Positions 26,002 through 34,779 of a stretch of 64,000 nt of DNA are shown here, piece after piece. Position 1 is the stretch's first letter. Each line of letters opens with the position of its first letter. Origin of the DNA: Temperatibacter sp965603205 (GTDB lineage Bacteria; Pseudomonadota; Alphaproteobacteria; Sphingomonadales; Kordiimonadaceae); the NCBI GenBank assembly GCA_965603205.1, contig CBFDCC010000005.1:1-64000 (forward strand), read 5' to 3'. Below the pieces are notes generated by a model that ran no database searches, was not told the DNA's origin, and saw nothing but the letters and a program-made list of their open reading frames with translations. Both the position numbers and the translations under genes were made by a program.

Positions 26002-26565
26002 TTACTTAGCGGCTGGTTTAGCAGCAGCTTGTAGCTGAGGTAAGTTCACAACAGGTAGAGCTTCGTTAAGTAGCTCGATAAAACTAGTTGTAATATCAAT
26101 ACCCGCAGCATGACCAAGGATATTACCCTTATATAAAATAACCTGTGCTTTATGTTCTTTTAAAAGCTGTGTGATCACTGGACCACGTGCACGAGCAACT
26201 TGGCGATTAGCTTCTTTATAAAGCTCTTCAGCGCGTAATTGTCGAACCTGAAGTTCTCTTTGAGCACCATTATACTGAAGTTGAAGATTTTTCTTAGATT
26301 CTTCATATTTATCAGCGCCCGTTAATGCCTTTTGTTTCTCAAGCTCAGACATTGCTTGCTCTGCCCCGCCCCCACGACGCAGGAAGTTTTGTAATTTTAC
26401 AATGTCTTCCTGAAGTGTGCCTGTTTGATTGTTAAAATCTTTATAGGCTGCTGCTTCACGGTTCAAACGCTCTAGATCAACAATTAAGATTTGTGCACTA
26501 GCTGCTGCGGTTAGGATAGTTGCTGCTATAAATGCAGTCATAATTTTAGATAATTTAGTAACCAT
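26002..26565 (-). CDS. skp: OmpH/Skp-family periplasmic chaperone
   Basis: Periplasmic holdase for unfolded outer-membrane proteins on their way to BamA. 187 aa: signal peptide (1-24, cleavage near ASA-QI), then the short beta/long helical-arm OmpH fold with a coiled-coil region (about 45-135) and the C-terminal VILYKGNILGHAAGIDITTSFIELLN area, split by eye as beta plus helix. The tail is Ala/Pro/Lys-rich. It lies 64 bp downstream of bamA, the conserved pairing. It is the last gene of the operon, followed immediately by a terminator; in many relatives lpxD-fabZ-lpxA come next. Confidence 0.88.
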   Translation of the reverse strand: MVTKLSKIMTAFIAATILTAAASAQILIVDLERLNREAAAYKDFNNQTGTLQEDIVKLQNFLRRGGGAEQAMSELEKQKALTGADKYEESKKNLQLQYNGAQRELQVRQLRAEELYKEANRQVARARGPVITQLLKEHKAQVILYKGNILGHAAGIDITTSFIELLNEALPVVNLPQLQAAAKPAAK

Positions 26566-26629
26566 TGTTCTCTTTCTTCTTCCCTATAGTGCTGCCCTTT
26601 TGGCAAGCTTTATATTCATATATATCTTT

Positions 26630-29329
26630 TTAGAAGGTTGTACCAATATTAAATTGTAAAGTTTGTGTACGGTCACCGAACTGAGAGCGCAGCGCCTTAG
26701 TCAAATCAATACGGAATGGGCCGAATGGCGACTGCCAGCTAAAGCCAATACCAATGGAAGCACGCGGGCTCATGCTATCACCAATCACACAATCTGTAAC
26801 ATGTCCAAATGTAGGTGGCTCGGCGCCTTCTGATATGGCCGTATTATAAGCATTATGGAATTCTGTGAATTCACTTTCGCCAAAATCACATTTTCCAAGA
26901 TCATATTTGCTTACATCTGCACCCCATAGTGAACCAACATCAGCAAAGGCTGAAGCATTAATACCCATTTCAAGTGCTGCATCACCTAGTGGGAAAAACA
27001 CTTCCGCGCGAGAAATATATTGTTTTGTCCCGCCTAATGCCTGGCCTCTAATTTCAGGCGCGTAACGCAATAAATCACTTGCTGTCTGAGCTGCATAATC
27101 TTCGTCTGTCATACCGCCTAATTGGGGTCTAAAGAAAGAAGGTCTACGTGGGCCAACCGCTGAATTAGCAAAGCCTCTTAATCTTGGCCCACCTAAATAG
27201 AATTTATCATTTGATTTAACATTTTGCCCTATGCCCTTAATTAAACCAGCCTCTGCGCTAAGACGTAGTGTCCAACCTTCAAATGGTGTCCAATAATTAT
27301 CAAAATTCACACGTGTACGAATATATTTAACATCACCGCCTAGCCCTGCAAAATCTTGATTTACGTAAAAGGCACGACCACCTGTTGGGCGGATTATGCT
27401 GTTACGTGTATCAAAACCAAATGTATAGCCAAGAATAGACTGAGTTTTACTACCTAAGTTATCTCTCATGATATCATCAAAATAAGACAACTGATTAGCG
27501 CTTTTCTCTTCAATAGACAGGACGCCATCACCATTAGTATCATATAGTAATATAACGGCTGGATCAGGCTCAGCTGCTACACAATTTTTATATTGATATC
27601 CTCTAGACAATTCACACTCCAAATACCCTAATCTTATATCCAAGCTTTTTTCTGATACAAAGATATTATCAAACTTTAAAGTATACCGACTTTGTAATGT
27701 CCAATATTCACCAAGGGCCGCCCCTAAACGCACAGAGAATCCTTTTGATTTTGTATTAAAACCATTGCCGTTTAAACCACCGTTATTTCTACGCATAAAT
27801 ATATCGCCACCAGCGGCTATATTACGGTTTAAGAAATACGGTTCTGTAAAACCAAGATTAATAGACTGGCTAAATTTAGAGAGTCTAGTGCTTAGATTTA
27901 CATTTTGACCTTTACCCATCACGTTACGTTCCGAGATAGAGAAATCAAGCATGAAATTCTCGACACTAGAAAAACCAGCACCCAGATTAAGTTCACCAGT
28001 TGCTTGCTCTTCTACACTGACATCAATAACCATACGGTCAGGCTGTGAGCCCTGCTGACGATCAACCTCGACTTCCCGGAAGAAGTTTAGGCGTTGAAGA
28101 CGATTTTCTGAACGTGAAACCAGTGCTGAGTTAAAGGCATCACCCTCTTGCAGGCGGAATTCACGGCGAATAACGCGATCAAGTGTGCGTATATTACCGT
28201 GGATATTAATACGCTCTACATAAACGCGGGGGGCTTCTAGAATGTTAAATGTAACAGTCATTACACGACCTTCGCGATCGCGATTGATAGACGGACGTAC
28301 ATCAACAAAAGCATACCCTAGCAAACCAGCTGCATTTGTTAAGCTTTCAATTGTATTCTCAATCTGCTCAGCGTTATAATATTCGCCTTCTTCCATATAA
28401 ACAAAAGATTGAAATAGATCAGCATCCACATCGCGGATTTCACTCGTGACATCAACCTTACCAAATTTATATATTTCACCCTCTTCGATAGTGAAAATCA
28501 TAAAGAAATCTTCACGGTCAGGTGTAAGTTCAGCCACAGCAGATACAATACGGAAATCAGCGTAACCTTCATTTAGATAGAATTGACGCACTTGCTGTTG
28601 ATCATAGGCCATACGATCAGGGTCAAAAGTATCGTTTGATGAGAAAATTTTCCACCAGCGCGCCTGTTTTGTTGCCATGATGTCGCGTAGCTCAGTATCT
28701 GAGTATTTATGATTACCTATAAACTTAATAGATGAAACCTTAGTCTTAGGCCCTTCTTGAATCTCAAAGATCACATCAACACGGTTTTGATCTTGCTGGA
28801 CAACCTTAGGCTCGATAATAGCTGCAAAGCGACCAGAAGTACGATAGAGGCCCATAATGCGCTCTACATCAGCACGCACCTTTGCGCGTGTGAAAACCGT
28901 ACGCGGTCGAATACGTACCTCTTCAAACATATCTTCTCTGTCTAGCTTTTTATTACCTTCGAAAATCACACGGTTGATAATAGGGTTTTCTAAAACTCTA
29001 ATAACCAACGTAGTGCCATCAGCAGATAATTTAACATCCGCAAATAACCCTGTAGAAAACAGGCTTTTCAAACTGTCATCCAGTCTTGCGGGATCAAACC
29101 GATCACCAACACGCACAGATAGGTATGAAGCGATAGTTTCTGGCTCAACACGTTCGTTACCAATAACAGTAATCTGAGAGATAACTGGCAATTGAGCCGC
29201 ACCTGTAGGTGCGGACTGTTGTGCAATAACAGTTGAAGTTGACATGATTGGGCTCAGCACTAATGCTAATGCGAGAACCACTTTTTTTAAGATTTCTGAT
29301 TTAAGAGAATACAATCTATTCCAGCCCAT
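26630..29329 (-). CDS. bamA: outer-membrane protein assembly factor BamA, with unusual loop insertions
   Basis: Catalyses insertion of beta-barrel proteins into the outer membrane. Signal peptide about 1-36 (cleavage near VIA-QQ), five POTRA domains (about 48-440) and a C-terminal 16-strand barrel (about 450-899) with the L6 motif LRGF at 717-720 and a terminal aromatic (NIGTTF). At 899 aa it is some 100 residues longer than E. coli BamA (810). The excess lies partly in two barrel insertions: about 566-630, with C572, C583 and an EF-hand loop D597-E608 (DTNGDGVLSIEE), and about 806-852, with C814 and C847. These four are the only cysteines. The start has only an A/G-rich upstream stretch. Flanked by rseP and skp. 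Confidence 0.96.
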   Translation of the reverse strand: MGWNRLYSLKSEILKKVVLALALVLSPIMSTSTVIAQQSAPTGAAQLPVISQITVIGNERVEPETIASYLSVRVGDRFDPARLDDSLKSLFSTGLFADVKLSADGTTLVIRVLENPIINRVIFEGNKKLDREDMFEEVRIRPRTVFTRAKVRADVERIMGLYRTSGRFAAIIEPKVVQQDQNRVDVIFEIQEGPKTKVSSIKFIGNHKYSDTELRDIMATKQARWWKIFSSNDTFDPDRMAYDQQQVRQFYLNEGYADFRIVSAVAELTPDREDFFMIFTIEEGEIYKFGKVDVTSEIRDVDADLFQSFVYMEEGEYYNAEQIENTIESLTNAAGLLGYAFVDVRPSINRDREGRVMTVTFNILEAPRVYVERINIHGNIRTLDRVIRREFRLQEGDAFNSALVSRSENRLQRLNFFREVEVDRQQGSQPDRMVIDVSVEEQATGELNLGAGFSSVENFMLDFSISERNVMGKGQNVNLSTRLSKFSQSINLGFTEPYFLNRNIAAGGDIFMRRNNGGLNGNGFNTKSKGFSVRLGAALGEYWTLQSRYTLKFDNIFVSEKSLDIRLGYLECELSRGYQYKNCVAAEPDPAVILLYDTNGDGVLSIEEKSANQLSYFDDIMRDNLGSKTQSILGYTFGFDTRNSIIRPTGGRAFYVNQDFAGLGGDVKYIRTRVNFDNYWTPFEGWTLRLSAEAGLIKGIGQNVKSNDKFYLGGPRLRGFANSAVGPRRPSFFRPQLGGMTDEDYAAQTASDLLRYAPEIRGQALGGTKQYISRAEVFFPLGDAALEMGINASAFADVGSLWGADVSKYDLGKCDFGESEFTEFHNAYNTAISEGAEPPTFGHVTDCVIGDSMSPRASIGIGFSWQSPFGPFRIDLTKALRSQFGDRTQTLQFNIGTTF

Positions 29330-29365
29330 ATATAATAATTTCTTTTTCTTCGCGGTGAAAATGAC

Positions 29366-30475
29366 CTACAGCGCTAAGGAATGCAAGTCATTCAATGTTA
29401 AAATCACCATTAAAAACAATATTAATGCAAATCCTGCTACAAAACTTGCCTCTTGAGCCATTTTACCAAGGGGTTTACCCTTAATTGCTTCAAGACCATA
29501 GAACAGTAAATGCCCGCCATCCAGCACAGGAATCGGCAGTAAATTAACGATTCCTAGGTTGATAGAGATTAATGCTAAAAAGCGAATAAGGTTATCTAAG
29601 CCCATTTGCGCAGCTTCGCCTGACATTGCAATAATTCTGATAGGTCCACCCATCTCTTTCATAGATCTTAGGCCCATTATCAGCTGTCCAGTAGTTTCAA
29701 ATATCGAATCAATAGTAGCAATGGTCATGCGACCACCTTCAGCAATGGATGAAAATACATTTAGCTCAACCCGATCACCAGGAATAGATCGCACGCCTAA
29801 TGATCCATAAACATATTTATTTCCAAATCTATCTTCCATATAATGCTTATCTAAATCTGCGCTTAATATAATTTCTTGCCCATTTCTCTCTACTTGGAAA
29901 TCCATCAAACCACCTGGCTGAATTCTGACAATCTGCGCAACATCACGAAAACGCTCAACTGGATCACCATCGGCCGCAATAATTTTATCCCCTGCCTGAA
30001 ATCCTGCCTTCGAGGCCGCGGAATCTGGCATGACTTCACTCAAAATAGTCGGCGTAATGATCATGCCATAGCTATAAAGGTAAGCAGCAAATACAAATAC
30101 AGGTACAATTAAATTAACTGCTGGCCCTGCTGCAACCACTAATGCCCTTTGCCATAAAGGCTTATAATGGAAACTGACTTTCTTTTGCTCTTCAGTCATA
30201 TCGCCTAAGACATCAGACGGGTTACTAGCACCCGTCGCGTCGCCAAAAAATTTCACATAGCCACCCAACGGGAACAAAGCTATGCGCCATCTTGTGCCGG
30301 CCTTATCCTTCCAATGAAATAACTCTTTGCCAAATCCAATGGAAAAGGTTTCAACTTTTACGCCGAAATACCGCGCCATAGCATAGTGGCCCCATTCGTG
30401 AATGAAGACTAAGATACTGAAGCCGCCTATAAAGGCAGCGGCAGTTAAAAGAATTCCAGGTGCTTCATTTTCCAT
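29366..30475 (-). CDS. rseP: RIP metalloprotease RseP (site-2 protease)
   Basis: Intramembrane zinc protease that cleaves anti-sigma factors and signal-peptide remnants. 369 aa. The active-site HEWGH sits in the first membrane helix (about 26-30), and the second zinc-site motif is LLPIPVLDGGHLL near the C-terminus (about 320-332). A single PDZ domain is visible at about 130-210 (SKAGFQAGDKIIAADG), where E. coli has two. Membrane helices also around 108-126, 295-312 and 345-362. Between dxr (17-nt gap) and bamA (36-nt gap), the standard order. No RseA/RpoE pair occurs in the window. Confidence 0.95.
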   Translation of the reverse strand: MENEAPGILLTAAAFIGGFSILVFIHEWGHYAMARYFGVKVETFSIGFGKELFHWKDKAGTRWRIALFPLGGYVKFFGDATGASNPSDVLGDMTEEQKKVSFHYKPLWQRALVVAAGPAVNLIVPVFVFAAYLYSYGMIITPTILSEVMPDSAASKAGFQAGDKIIAADGDPVERFRDVAQIVRIQPGGLMDFQVERNGQEIILSADLDKHYMEDRFGNKYVYGSLGVRSIPGDRVELNVFSSIAEGGRMTIATIDSIFETTGQLIMGLRSMKEMGGPIRIIAMSGEAAQMGLDNLIRFLALISINLGIVNLLPIPVLDGGHLLFYGLEAIKGKPLGKMAQEASFVAGFALILFLMVILTLNDLHSLAL

Positions 30476-30492
30476 ATCGGATTAGTTCCTAG

Positions 30493-31671
30493 TTAATTGC
30501 TATTGTGCAAGTTATGACAAATGCCTAATGCTACATTACGAGACTCACTATCAATATCCAATAGATTTGCGATAGATTGTGGCGCTTTCATGTCTAGCCG
30601 TGAAAGAGTTTGTGATACCACAGATGAAATATCATTAAACCCTATGTTTTCAGCTAAAAATGCAGCAACAGCTATTTCATTAGCAGCGTTCAGTACTGCT
30701 GGTGCAGCCCCGCCTTGTTTTAGCGCATCTTGAGCCAGAGCTAAACAAGGGAAACGGTCCAAATCAGGATTTTCAAAAGTTAGACTACCAATAGATGCTA
30801 GATCCAGTTTCTTAGCATGTGTTTCAATGCGCGATGGATAATCCATACAATAAGAGATTGGTATCTTCATATCTGGCGCCCCCATTTGAGCCAAAACAGA
30901 ACCATCCACATAATCGACCATGGAATGGATAACCGATTGAGGGTGAATTAAAACCTCTATTTGATCAGTGCGAACAGGGAATAAATGATATGCCTCTATC
31001 ATCTCTAGACCCTTATTCATCATCGTGGCAGAATCGACTGAAATTTTTGCGCCCATATCCCAATTAGGGTGAGCAATAGCCTCTGCTGGTGTAACATTAA
31101 CCAGCTCTGATACAGCCTTCTCTCTGAATGGCCCTCCAGAAGCTGTTAAAATAATTTTAGAGACACGCTCAGGCTGCTCGAAATCAAAAACCTGAAAAAT
31201 CGCATTATGCTCACTATCGACGGGCAAGAGTGTTGCGCCGTATATTGAAACTTCATGCATCATCAGATCACCTGCACATACTAAGCATTCTTTATTAGCA
31301 AGCGCGATGGTCATACCACCACGTACTGCAGCCAGTGTTGGTCGAAGTCCTGCTGCTCCGACAATCGCGGCTACAAACAAATCAACGTGAATAGAAGCGA
31401 CATCAATAAGAGCCTGATCACCTGCTAAAACCTCTATATTAGTTCCATCAAGTGCATTTTTTAATTCTAAATAATACTTTTCATCGGCTATAACGACCCG
31501 GGCCGGCATAAATTCGCGCGCTAATTTGGCTAACTTCAAAGCACTACTATTTGCCGTTAGTGTTTCAACACTAAATTTAGCAGGATGCATCCTCACTAAA
31601 TCGAGCGTACTTGCCCCTATAGAACCCGTAGCGCCAAAAATGGCAATTTGTTTAGTCGGCGTTTTTAACAT
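30493..31671 (-). CDS. dxr: 1-deoxy-D-xylulose 5-phosphate reductoisomerase
   Basis: First committed enzyme of the MEP isoprenoid pathway, NADPH dependent. 392 aa, standard. Motifs: NADPH-binding GATGSIGASTLDL (about 14-26), ALANKECLVCAG, the metal site LPVDSEHNAIFQ, ILTASGGPFR, WDMGAKISVDSATMMNKGLE and HPQSVIHSMV. Lies between cdsA (38-nt gap) and rseP. Its product feeds undecaprenyl phosphate made by UppS in the same operon, as well as quinones. Confidence 0.97.
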   Translation of the reverse strand: MLKTPTKQIAIFGATGSIGASTLDLVRMHPAKFSVETLTANSSALKLAKLAREFMPARVVIADEKYYLELKNALDGTNIEVLAGDQALIDVASIHVDLFVAAIVGAAGLRPTLAAVRGGMTIALANKECLVCAGDLMMHEVSIYGATLLPVDSEHNAIFQVFDFEQPERVSKIILTASGGPFREKAVSELVNVTPAEAIAHPNWDMGAKISVDSATMMNKGLEMIEAYHLFPVRTDQIEVLIHPQSVIHSMVDYVDGSVLAQMGAPDMKIPISYCMDYPSRIETHAKKLDLASIGSLTFENPDLDRFPCLALAQDALKQGGAAPAVLNAANEIAVAAFLAENIGFNDISSVVSQTLSRLDMKAPQSIANLLDIDSESRNVALGICHNLHNSN

Positions 31672-31709
31672 AAATTCATCACATATTTGGCTCTTTAGTC
31701 AGCCTCAAC

Positions 31710-32540
31710 TCAAAACACTGGATAATTATCAATAATCACGGCCATAACAGGTGCGGCAAAGACTAATCCATCCACACGGTCTAATATACCACCATGACCA
31801 GGAATTAATCCACCAGAGTCTTTGATATTAAATAAACGCTTTATTGCGCTTTCAAATAAATCACCTAACTGCGAGACAACTGCAACAACTGCGCTCACAG
31901 CTGCAATCCAAGTTAAATTTGTATAATCCAAGCAATAGAATAAAACTAGAGAAGAAACAGCTGATAAAAACATGCCCCCCATCAAGCCAGCCCATGTCTT
32001 ATTAGGGCTAATACTTGGCGCTAATTTAGGACCACCTATGGACTTACCAAAGAAGTAGCCGCCAATATCGGTAGCCCAAACAATTAAAAAAGTCCAAAAT
32101 ACATAGGTTGCTCCAGCATCAAAGCCCCGTAACCAAGCTAACGCCACAAGAGGTAGCGCCACATAAAGCGTACCGTTTCCAGCCCAACGCATTATATGCC
32201 AAACATCTCTATCATTTGGATCGATTGTTCGTAGCGCTATTATTACAAGCAATAAAGGTAAGCCTAAGATCAAGACCGTAGGCGTTATGACCCCCCTAAT
32301 GCCTGCGACTTCACTACCGTATGAGACGATTGCTAAAATAAAGGCTATTGCTGATCCTTTTATGAGGCGCTGAGGCACTTTGGTCATGTCACACCACTCT
32401 AGAATCATAACAATGCCGCCAGCTATAAGCAGGCCTGTAAACCACCAACCGCCCACTACTATTATAGCAACAACAGGCGGAATTAATGCAATAGCAGCTA
32501 TTAAACGCTTAAATAAATTATCTGATAAACCTAATGGCAT
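31710..32540 (-). CDS. cdsA: phosphatidate cytidylyltransferase
   Basis: Integral membrane enzyme making CDP-diacylglycerol, the precursor of all major phospholipids. 276 aa with about seven to eight membrane helices; the family signature appears in the C-terminal half as GPKLAPSISPNKTWAGLMGG and SAIKRLFNIKDSGGLIPGHGG followed by LDRVDG, which carries the metal-binding aspartates. Six nt downstream of uppS and 38 nt ahead of dxr, the conserved frr-uppS-cdsA-dxr-rseP arrangement. Confidence 0.96.
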   Translation of the reverse strand: MPLGLSDNLFKRLIAAIALIPPVVAIIVVGGWWFTGLLIAGGIVMILEWCDMTKVPQRLIKGSAIAFILAIVSYGSEVAGIRGVITPTVLILGLPLLLVIIALRTIDPNDRDVWHIMRWAGNGTLYVALPLVALAWLRGFDAGATYVFWTFLIVWATDIGGYFFGKSIGGPKLAPSISPNKTWAGLMGGMFLSAVSSLVLFYCLDYTNLTWIAAVSAVVAVVSQLGDLFESAIKRLFNIKDSGGLIPGHGGILDRVDGLVFAAPVMAVIIDNYPVF

Positions 32541-32546
32541 TCATAC

Positions 32547-33257
32547 TTACTTTCTTAGACCGTAGCGTCTGTCACGTTTTTGGTATTCGGCTATTGAATC
32601 TACTAATGTCTGCTTGGTGAAGTCAGGCCAATTTAAATCTAAAAACAACATTTCTGTATATGCAATTTGCCATAAAAGGAAATTAGAGACTCTATATTCA
32701 CCACTCGTTCTAATAAGTAGATCAGGGTCTGGTATATCATGACTATCTAAAGCACTTTGAATAGCATCTTCAGTGATAGCTTCAATAGGTAGATCCCCTA
32801 TCTTTACGCATTCAGCAAGATACTTAACGGCTTCTACAATTTCATCGCGCCCGCTATAGCTAAGCGCTATCACTAAGGTTAATCCGTCATTATCCTTTGT
32901 CAATCGCTCGGCGTCTTCAATCATTAACCGGATATCACTATCAAGCCTTGATCGATTCCCAATAATTCTTAGGTGAATATTCTCATTATGTAGTTTTTTT
33001 ATTTCATTTTTAAGATACAGGCGGAGAAGGCCCATAAGATCATTGACTTCTTCTTCTGGTCTTTGCCAATTTTCAGACGAAAAAGCATAGAGTGTTAAAT
33101 ACTTAACACCCTCTTCTGCTGCAGCCGTGACTACATTACGAACAGCATCAGCGCCTCGACGATGGCCTTCGATACGCGGCAGACTGTGCTGAGTGGCCCA
33201 GCGACCATTACCATCCATGATAATAGCAATATGATTAGGAACTTTATCGTCTAACAA
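32547..33257 (-). CDS. uppS: undecaprenyl diphosphate synthase (cis-prenyltransferase)
   Basis: Condenses isopentenyl diphosphate onto farnesyl diphosphate to form the C55 carrier for peptidoglycan and O-antigen. 236 aa. Motifs: HIAIIMDGNGRWA with the catalytic Asp (about 9-21), RIEGHRRGADAVR, LTLYAFSSENW, ALSYSGRDEI and DPDLLIRTSGEYRVSNFLLW, then YTEMLFLDLNWPDF. All conserved positions are present. Cytoplasmic, membrane-associated. The gap to frr is 41 nt. Confidence 0.97.
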   Translation of the reverse strand: MLDDKVPNHIAIIMDGNGRWATQHSLPRIEGHRRGADAVRNVVTAAAEEGVKYLTLYAFSSENWQRPEEEVNDLMGLLRLYLKNEIKKLHNENIHLRIIGNRSRLDSDIRLMIEDAERLTKDNDGLTLVIALSYSGRDEIVEAVKYLAECVKIGDLPIEAITEDAIQSALDSHDIPDPDLLIRTSGEYRVSNFLLWQIAYTEMLFLDLNWPDFTKQTLVDSIAEYQKRDRRYGLRK

Positions 33258-33298
33258 TTAGTTTACCTTTGATATCTCTTTAGATAATTATACAGAAA

Positions 33299-33859
33299 TT
33301 AAACCTGCATAATTTCCTGTTCTTTAGTTGATAGAGTGATATCAATTTCACCTACAAACTTATTCGTTAGTTCCTGCACTTCTTCAGCGTACATCTTATT
33401 CTCATCTTCACCGATGGACTTATTTTTTTCCATTTTTTTGAGCGTATCCATACCAGCCTTACGAACATTACGGATTGAAATTCTGGCTTTCTCTGCATAT
33501 TTAGCAGCAACTTTACCAAGCTCTTTACGGCGCTCTTCATTAAGTTCTGGAATAGGTACTCGAACCAATTGACCATCCATCATAGGGTTTAGGCCAAGAC
33601 CAGCATTGCGAATTGCCTTTTCAACAGCAGCCGCATTTGACTTATCCCAAACCTGTACTGAAAGCATACGAGGTTCTGGTACACCAACTGTGCCTATTTG
33701 GTTAAGTGGCATCATTGCGCCATAAACATCAGCCATAACTGAATCCAGCAAACTTACGTGTGCACGCCCTGTTCTTAATCCACTAAATTCAACTTTTAGT
33801 GATTCAACAGCACCCTTCATACGACGCTCAATATCACCTAGATCAATTTCATCACTCAT
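33299..33859 (-). CDS. frr: ribosome recycling factor
   Basis: Splits the post-termination ribosome with EF-G. The start at 33859 (MSDEIDLGDIERRM) is chosen from family length (186 aa) and GGGAG 8 nt upstream; an in-frame start at 33889 would run back into pyrH. Motifs: GLRTGRAHVSLLDSVMADVYG, QIGTVGVPEPRML and the helical C-terminal AKYAEKARISIRNVRKAGMD. Separated from pyrH by 2 nt; its ribosome-binding site overlaps the end of pyrH, suggesting coupling. Confidence 0.97.
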   Translation of the reverse strand: MSDEIDLGDIERRMKGAVESLKVEFSGLRTGRAHVSLLDSVMADVYGAMMPLNQIGTVGVPEPRMLSVQVWDKSNAAAVEKAIRNAGLGLNPMMDGQLVRVPIPELNEERRKELGKVAAKYAEKARISIRNVRKAGMDTLKKMEKNKSIGEDENKMYAEEVQELTNKFVGEIDITLSTKEQEIMQV

Positions 33860-33861
33860 TA

Positions 33862-34587
33862 TTATTCTCCCTCGCCTACGACAGTGCAAATTCCGCGACC
33901 GTGCAGTACGTCAACTAGTGCATTTTGATTATGTATAGAAAATACGACAATAGGAATAGAATTCTCACGACTTAAAGAAATAGCCGATGCATCCATTACC
34001 TTAAGGTCTTGCTTCAGGACATCCATAAAGCCAAGATGGTCATAACGTGTCGCATTAGGATCAGTTTTAGGGTCTGCAGTATAAACGCCGTCAACCTGTG
34101 TCCCTTTTAATAGTGCATCACAGTTCATTTCAGCCGCGCGCAGTGCTGCAGCTGTATCTGTGGTAAAGAATGGATTTCCTGTTCCGGCAGCAAATATGAC
34201 GACACGCCCTTTTTCAAGGTGACGAATGGCCCGACGTCTTATGTATGGCTCGCTAATACTTGCCATTGGAATAGCTGAAAGAACACGGGTATCAACCCCA
34301 GCACTTTCAAGCCCGTTTTGCAGCGCAAGTGCATTCATTACTGTAGCGAGCATGCCCATATAGTCAGCTGTTGAACGGTCCATACCTTGGGCTGCACCCT
34401 TCATACCGCGAAAGATGTTACCACCTCCACAGACAACACATACTTCTGCGCCTTCATCCCGAGCAGCCTTAATTTCATTAGAAACACGCTCAACCGTCGC
34501 AGGATCTATGCCAAAGGCAGCATCGCCCATTAAAGCTTCACCTGAAAGCTTCAACAGAATACGTTTATATTTAGGTTCGCTAGACAT
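33862..34587 (-). CDS. pyrH: uridylate kinase (UMP kinase)
   Basis: Bacterial hexameric UMP kinase, feeding pyrimidine nucleotide pools; in relatives activated by GTP and inhibited by UTP. 241 aa. Motifs: RILLKLSGEALMGD (about 9-22), VCGGGNIFRG, STADYMGMLATVMNALAL, GTGNPFFTTDTAAALRA and GVYTADPKTDPNA. First gene after the tsf terminator, so it likely begins a pyrH-frr-uppS-cdsA-dxr-rseP-bamA-skp operon with a promoter between 34588 and 34713, where I found no convincing -35/-10 pair. Confidence 0.97.
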   Translation of the reverse strand: MSSEPKYKRILLKLSGEALMGDAAFGIDPATVERVSNEIKAARDEGAEVCVVCGGGNIFRGMKGAAQGMDRSTADYMGMLATVMNALALQNGLESAGVDTRVLSAIPMASISEPYIRRRAIRHLEKGRVVIFAAGTGNPFFTTDTAAALRAAEMNCDALLKGTQVDGVYTADPKTDPNATRYDHLGFMDVLKQDLKVMDASAISLSRENSIPIVVFSIHNQNALVDVLHGRGICTVVGEGE

Positions 34588-34713
34588 ATGGTTTCTTAAC
34601 CCCTTTAGACTAAATAATAGGAATGCAGCTTAAACAGAAATTAAGCAAGACGCCATAGTGGAATTAAAGAAATTAAATTTCTTTTTCCAAATCATTTCAT
34701 TTATCTCGTTCAC

Positions 34714-34750
34714 TTAAAAAAAAGGCTCCGATGTTTACCATCAGAGCCTT
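34714..34750 (-). terminator. rho-independent terminator of rpsB-tsf
   Basis: AAGGCTCTGATG pairs with CATCGGAGCCTT (12 bp, one wobble) around a short loop, followed by eight T on the minus strand, 30 nt after the tsf stop. Confidence 0.92.
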
Positions 34751-34779
34751 AATGATTTTACACAAAAATAGGTGAAGGC

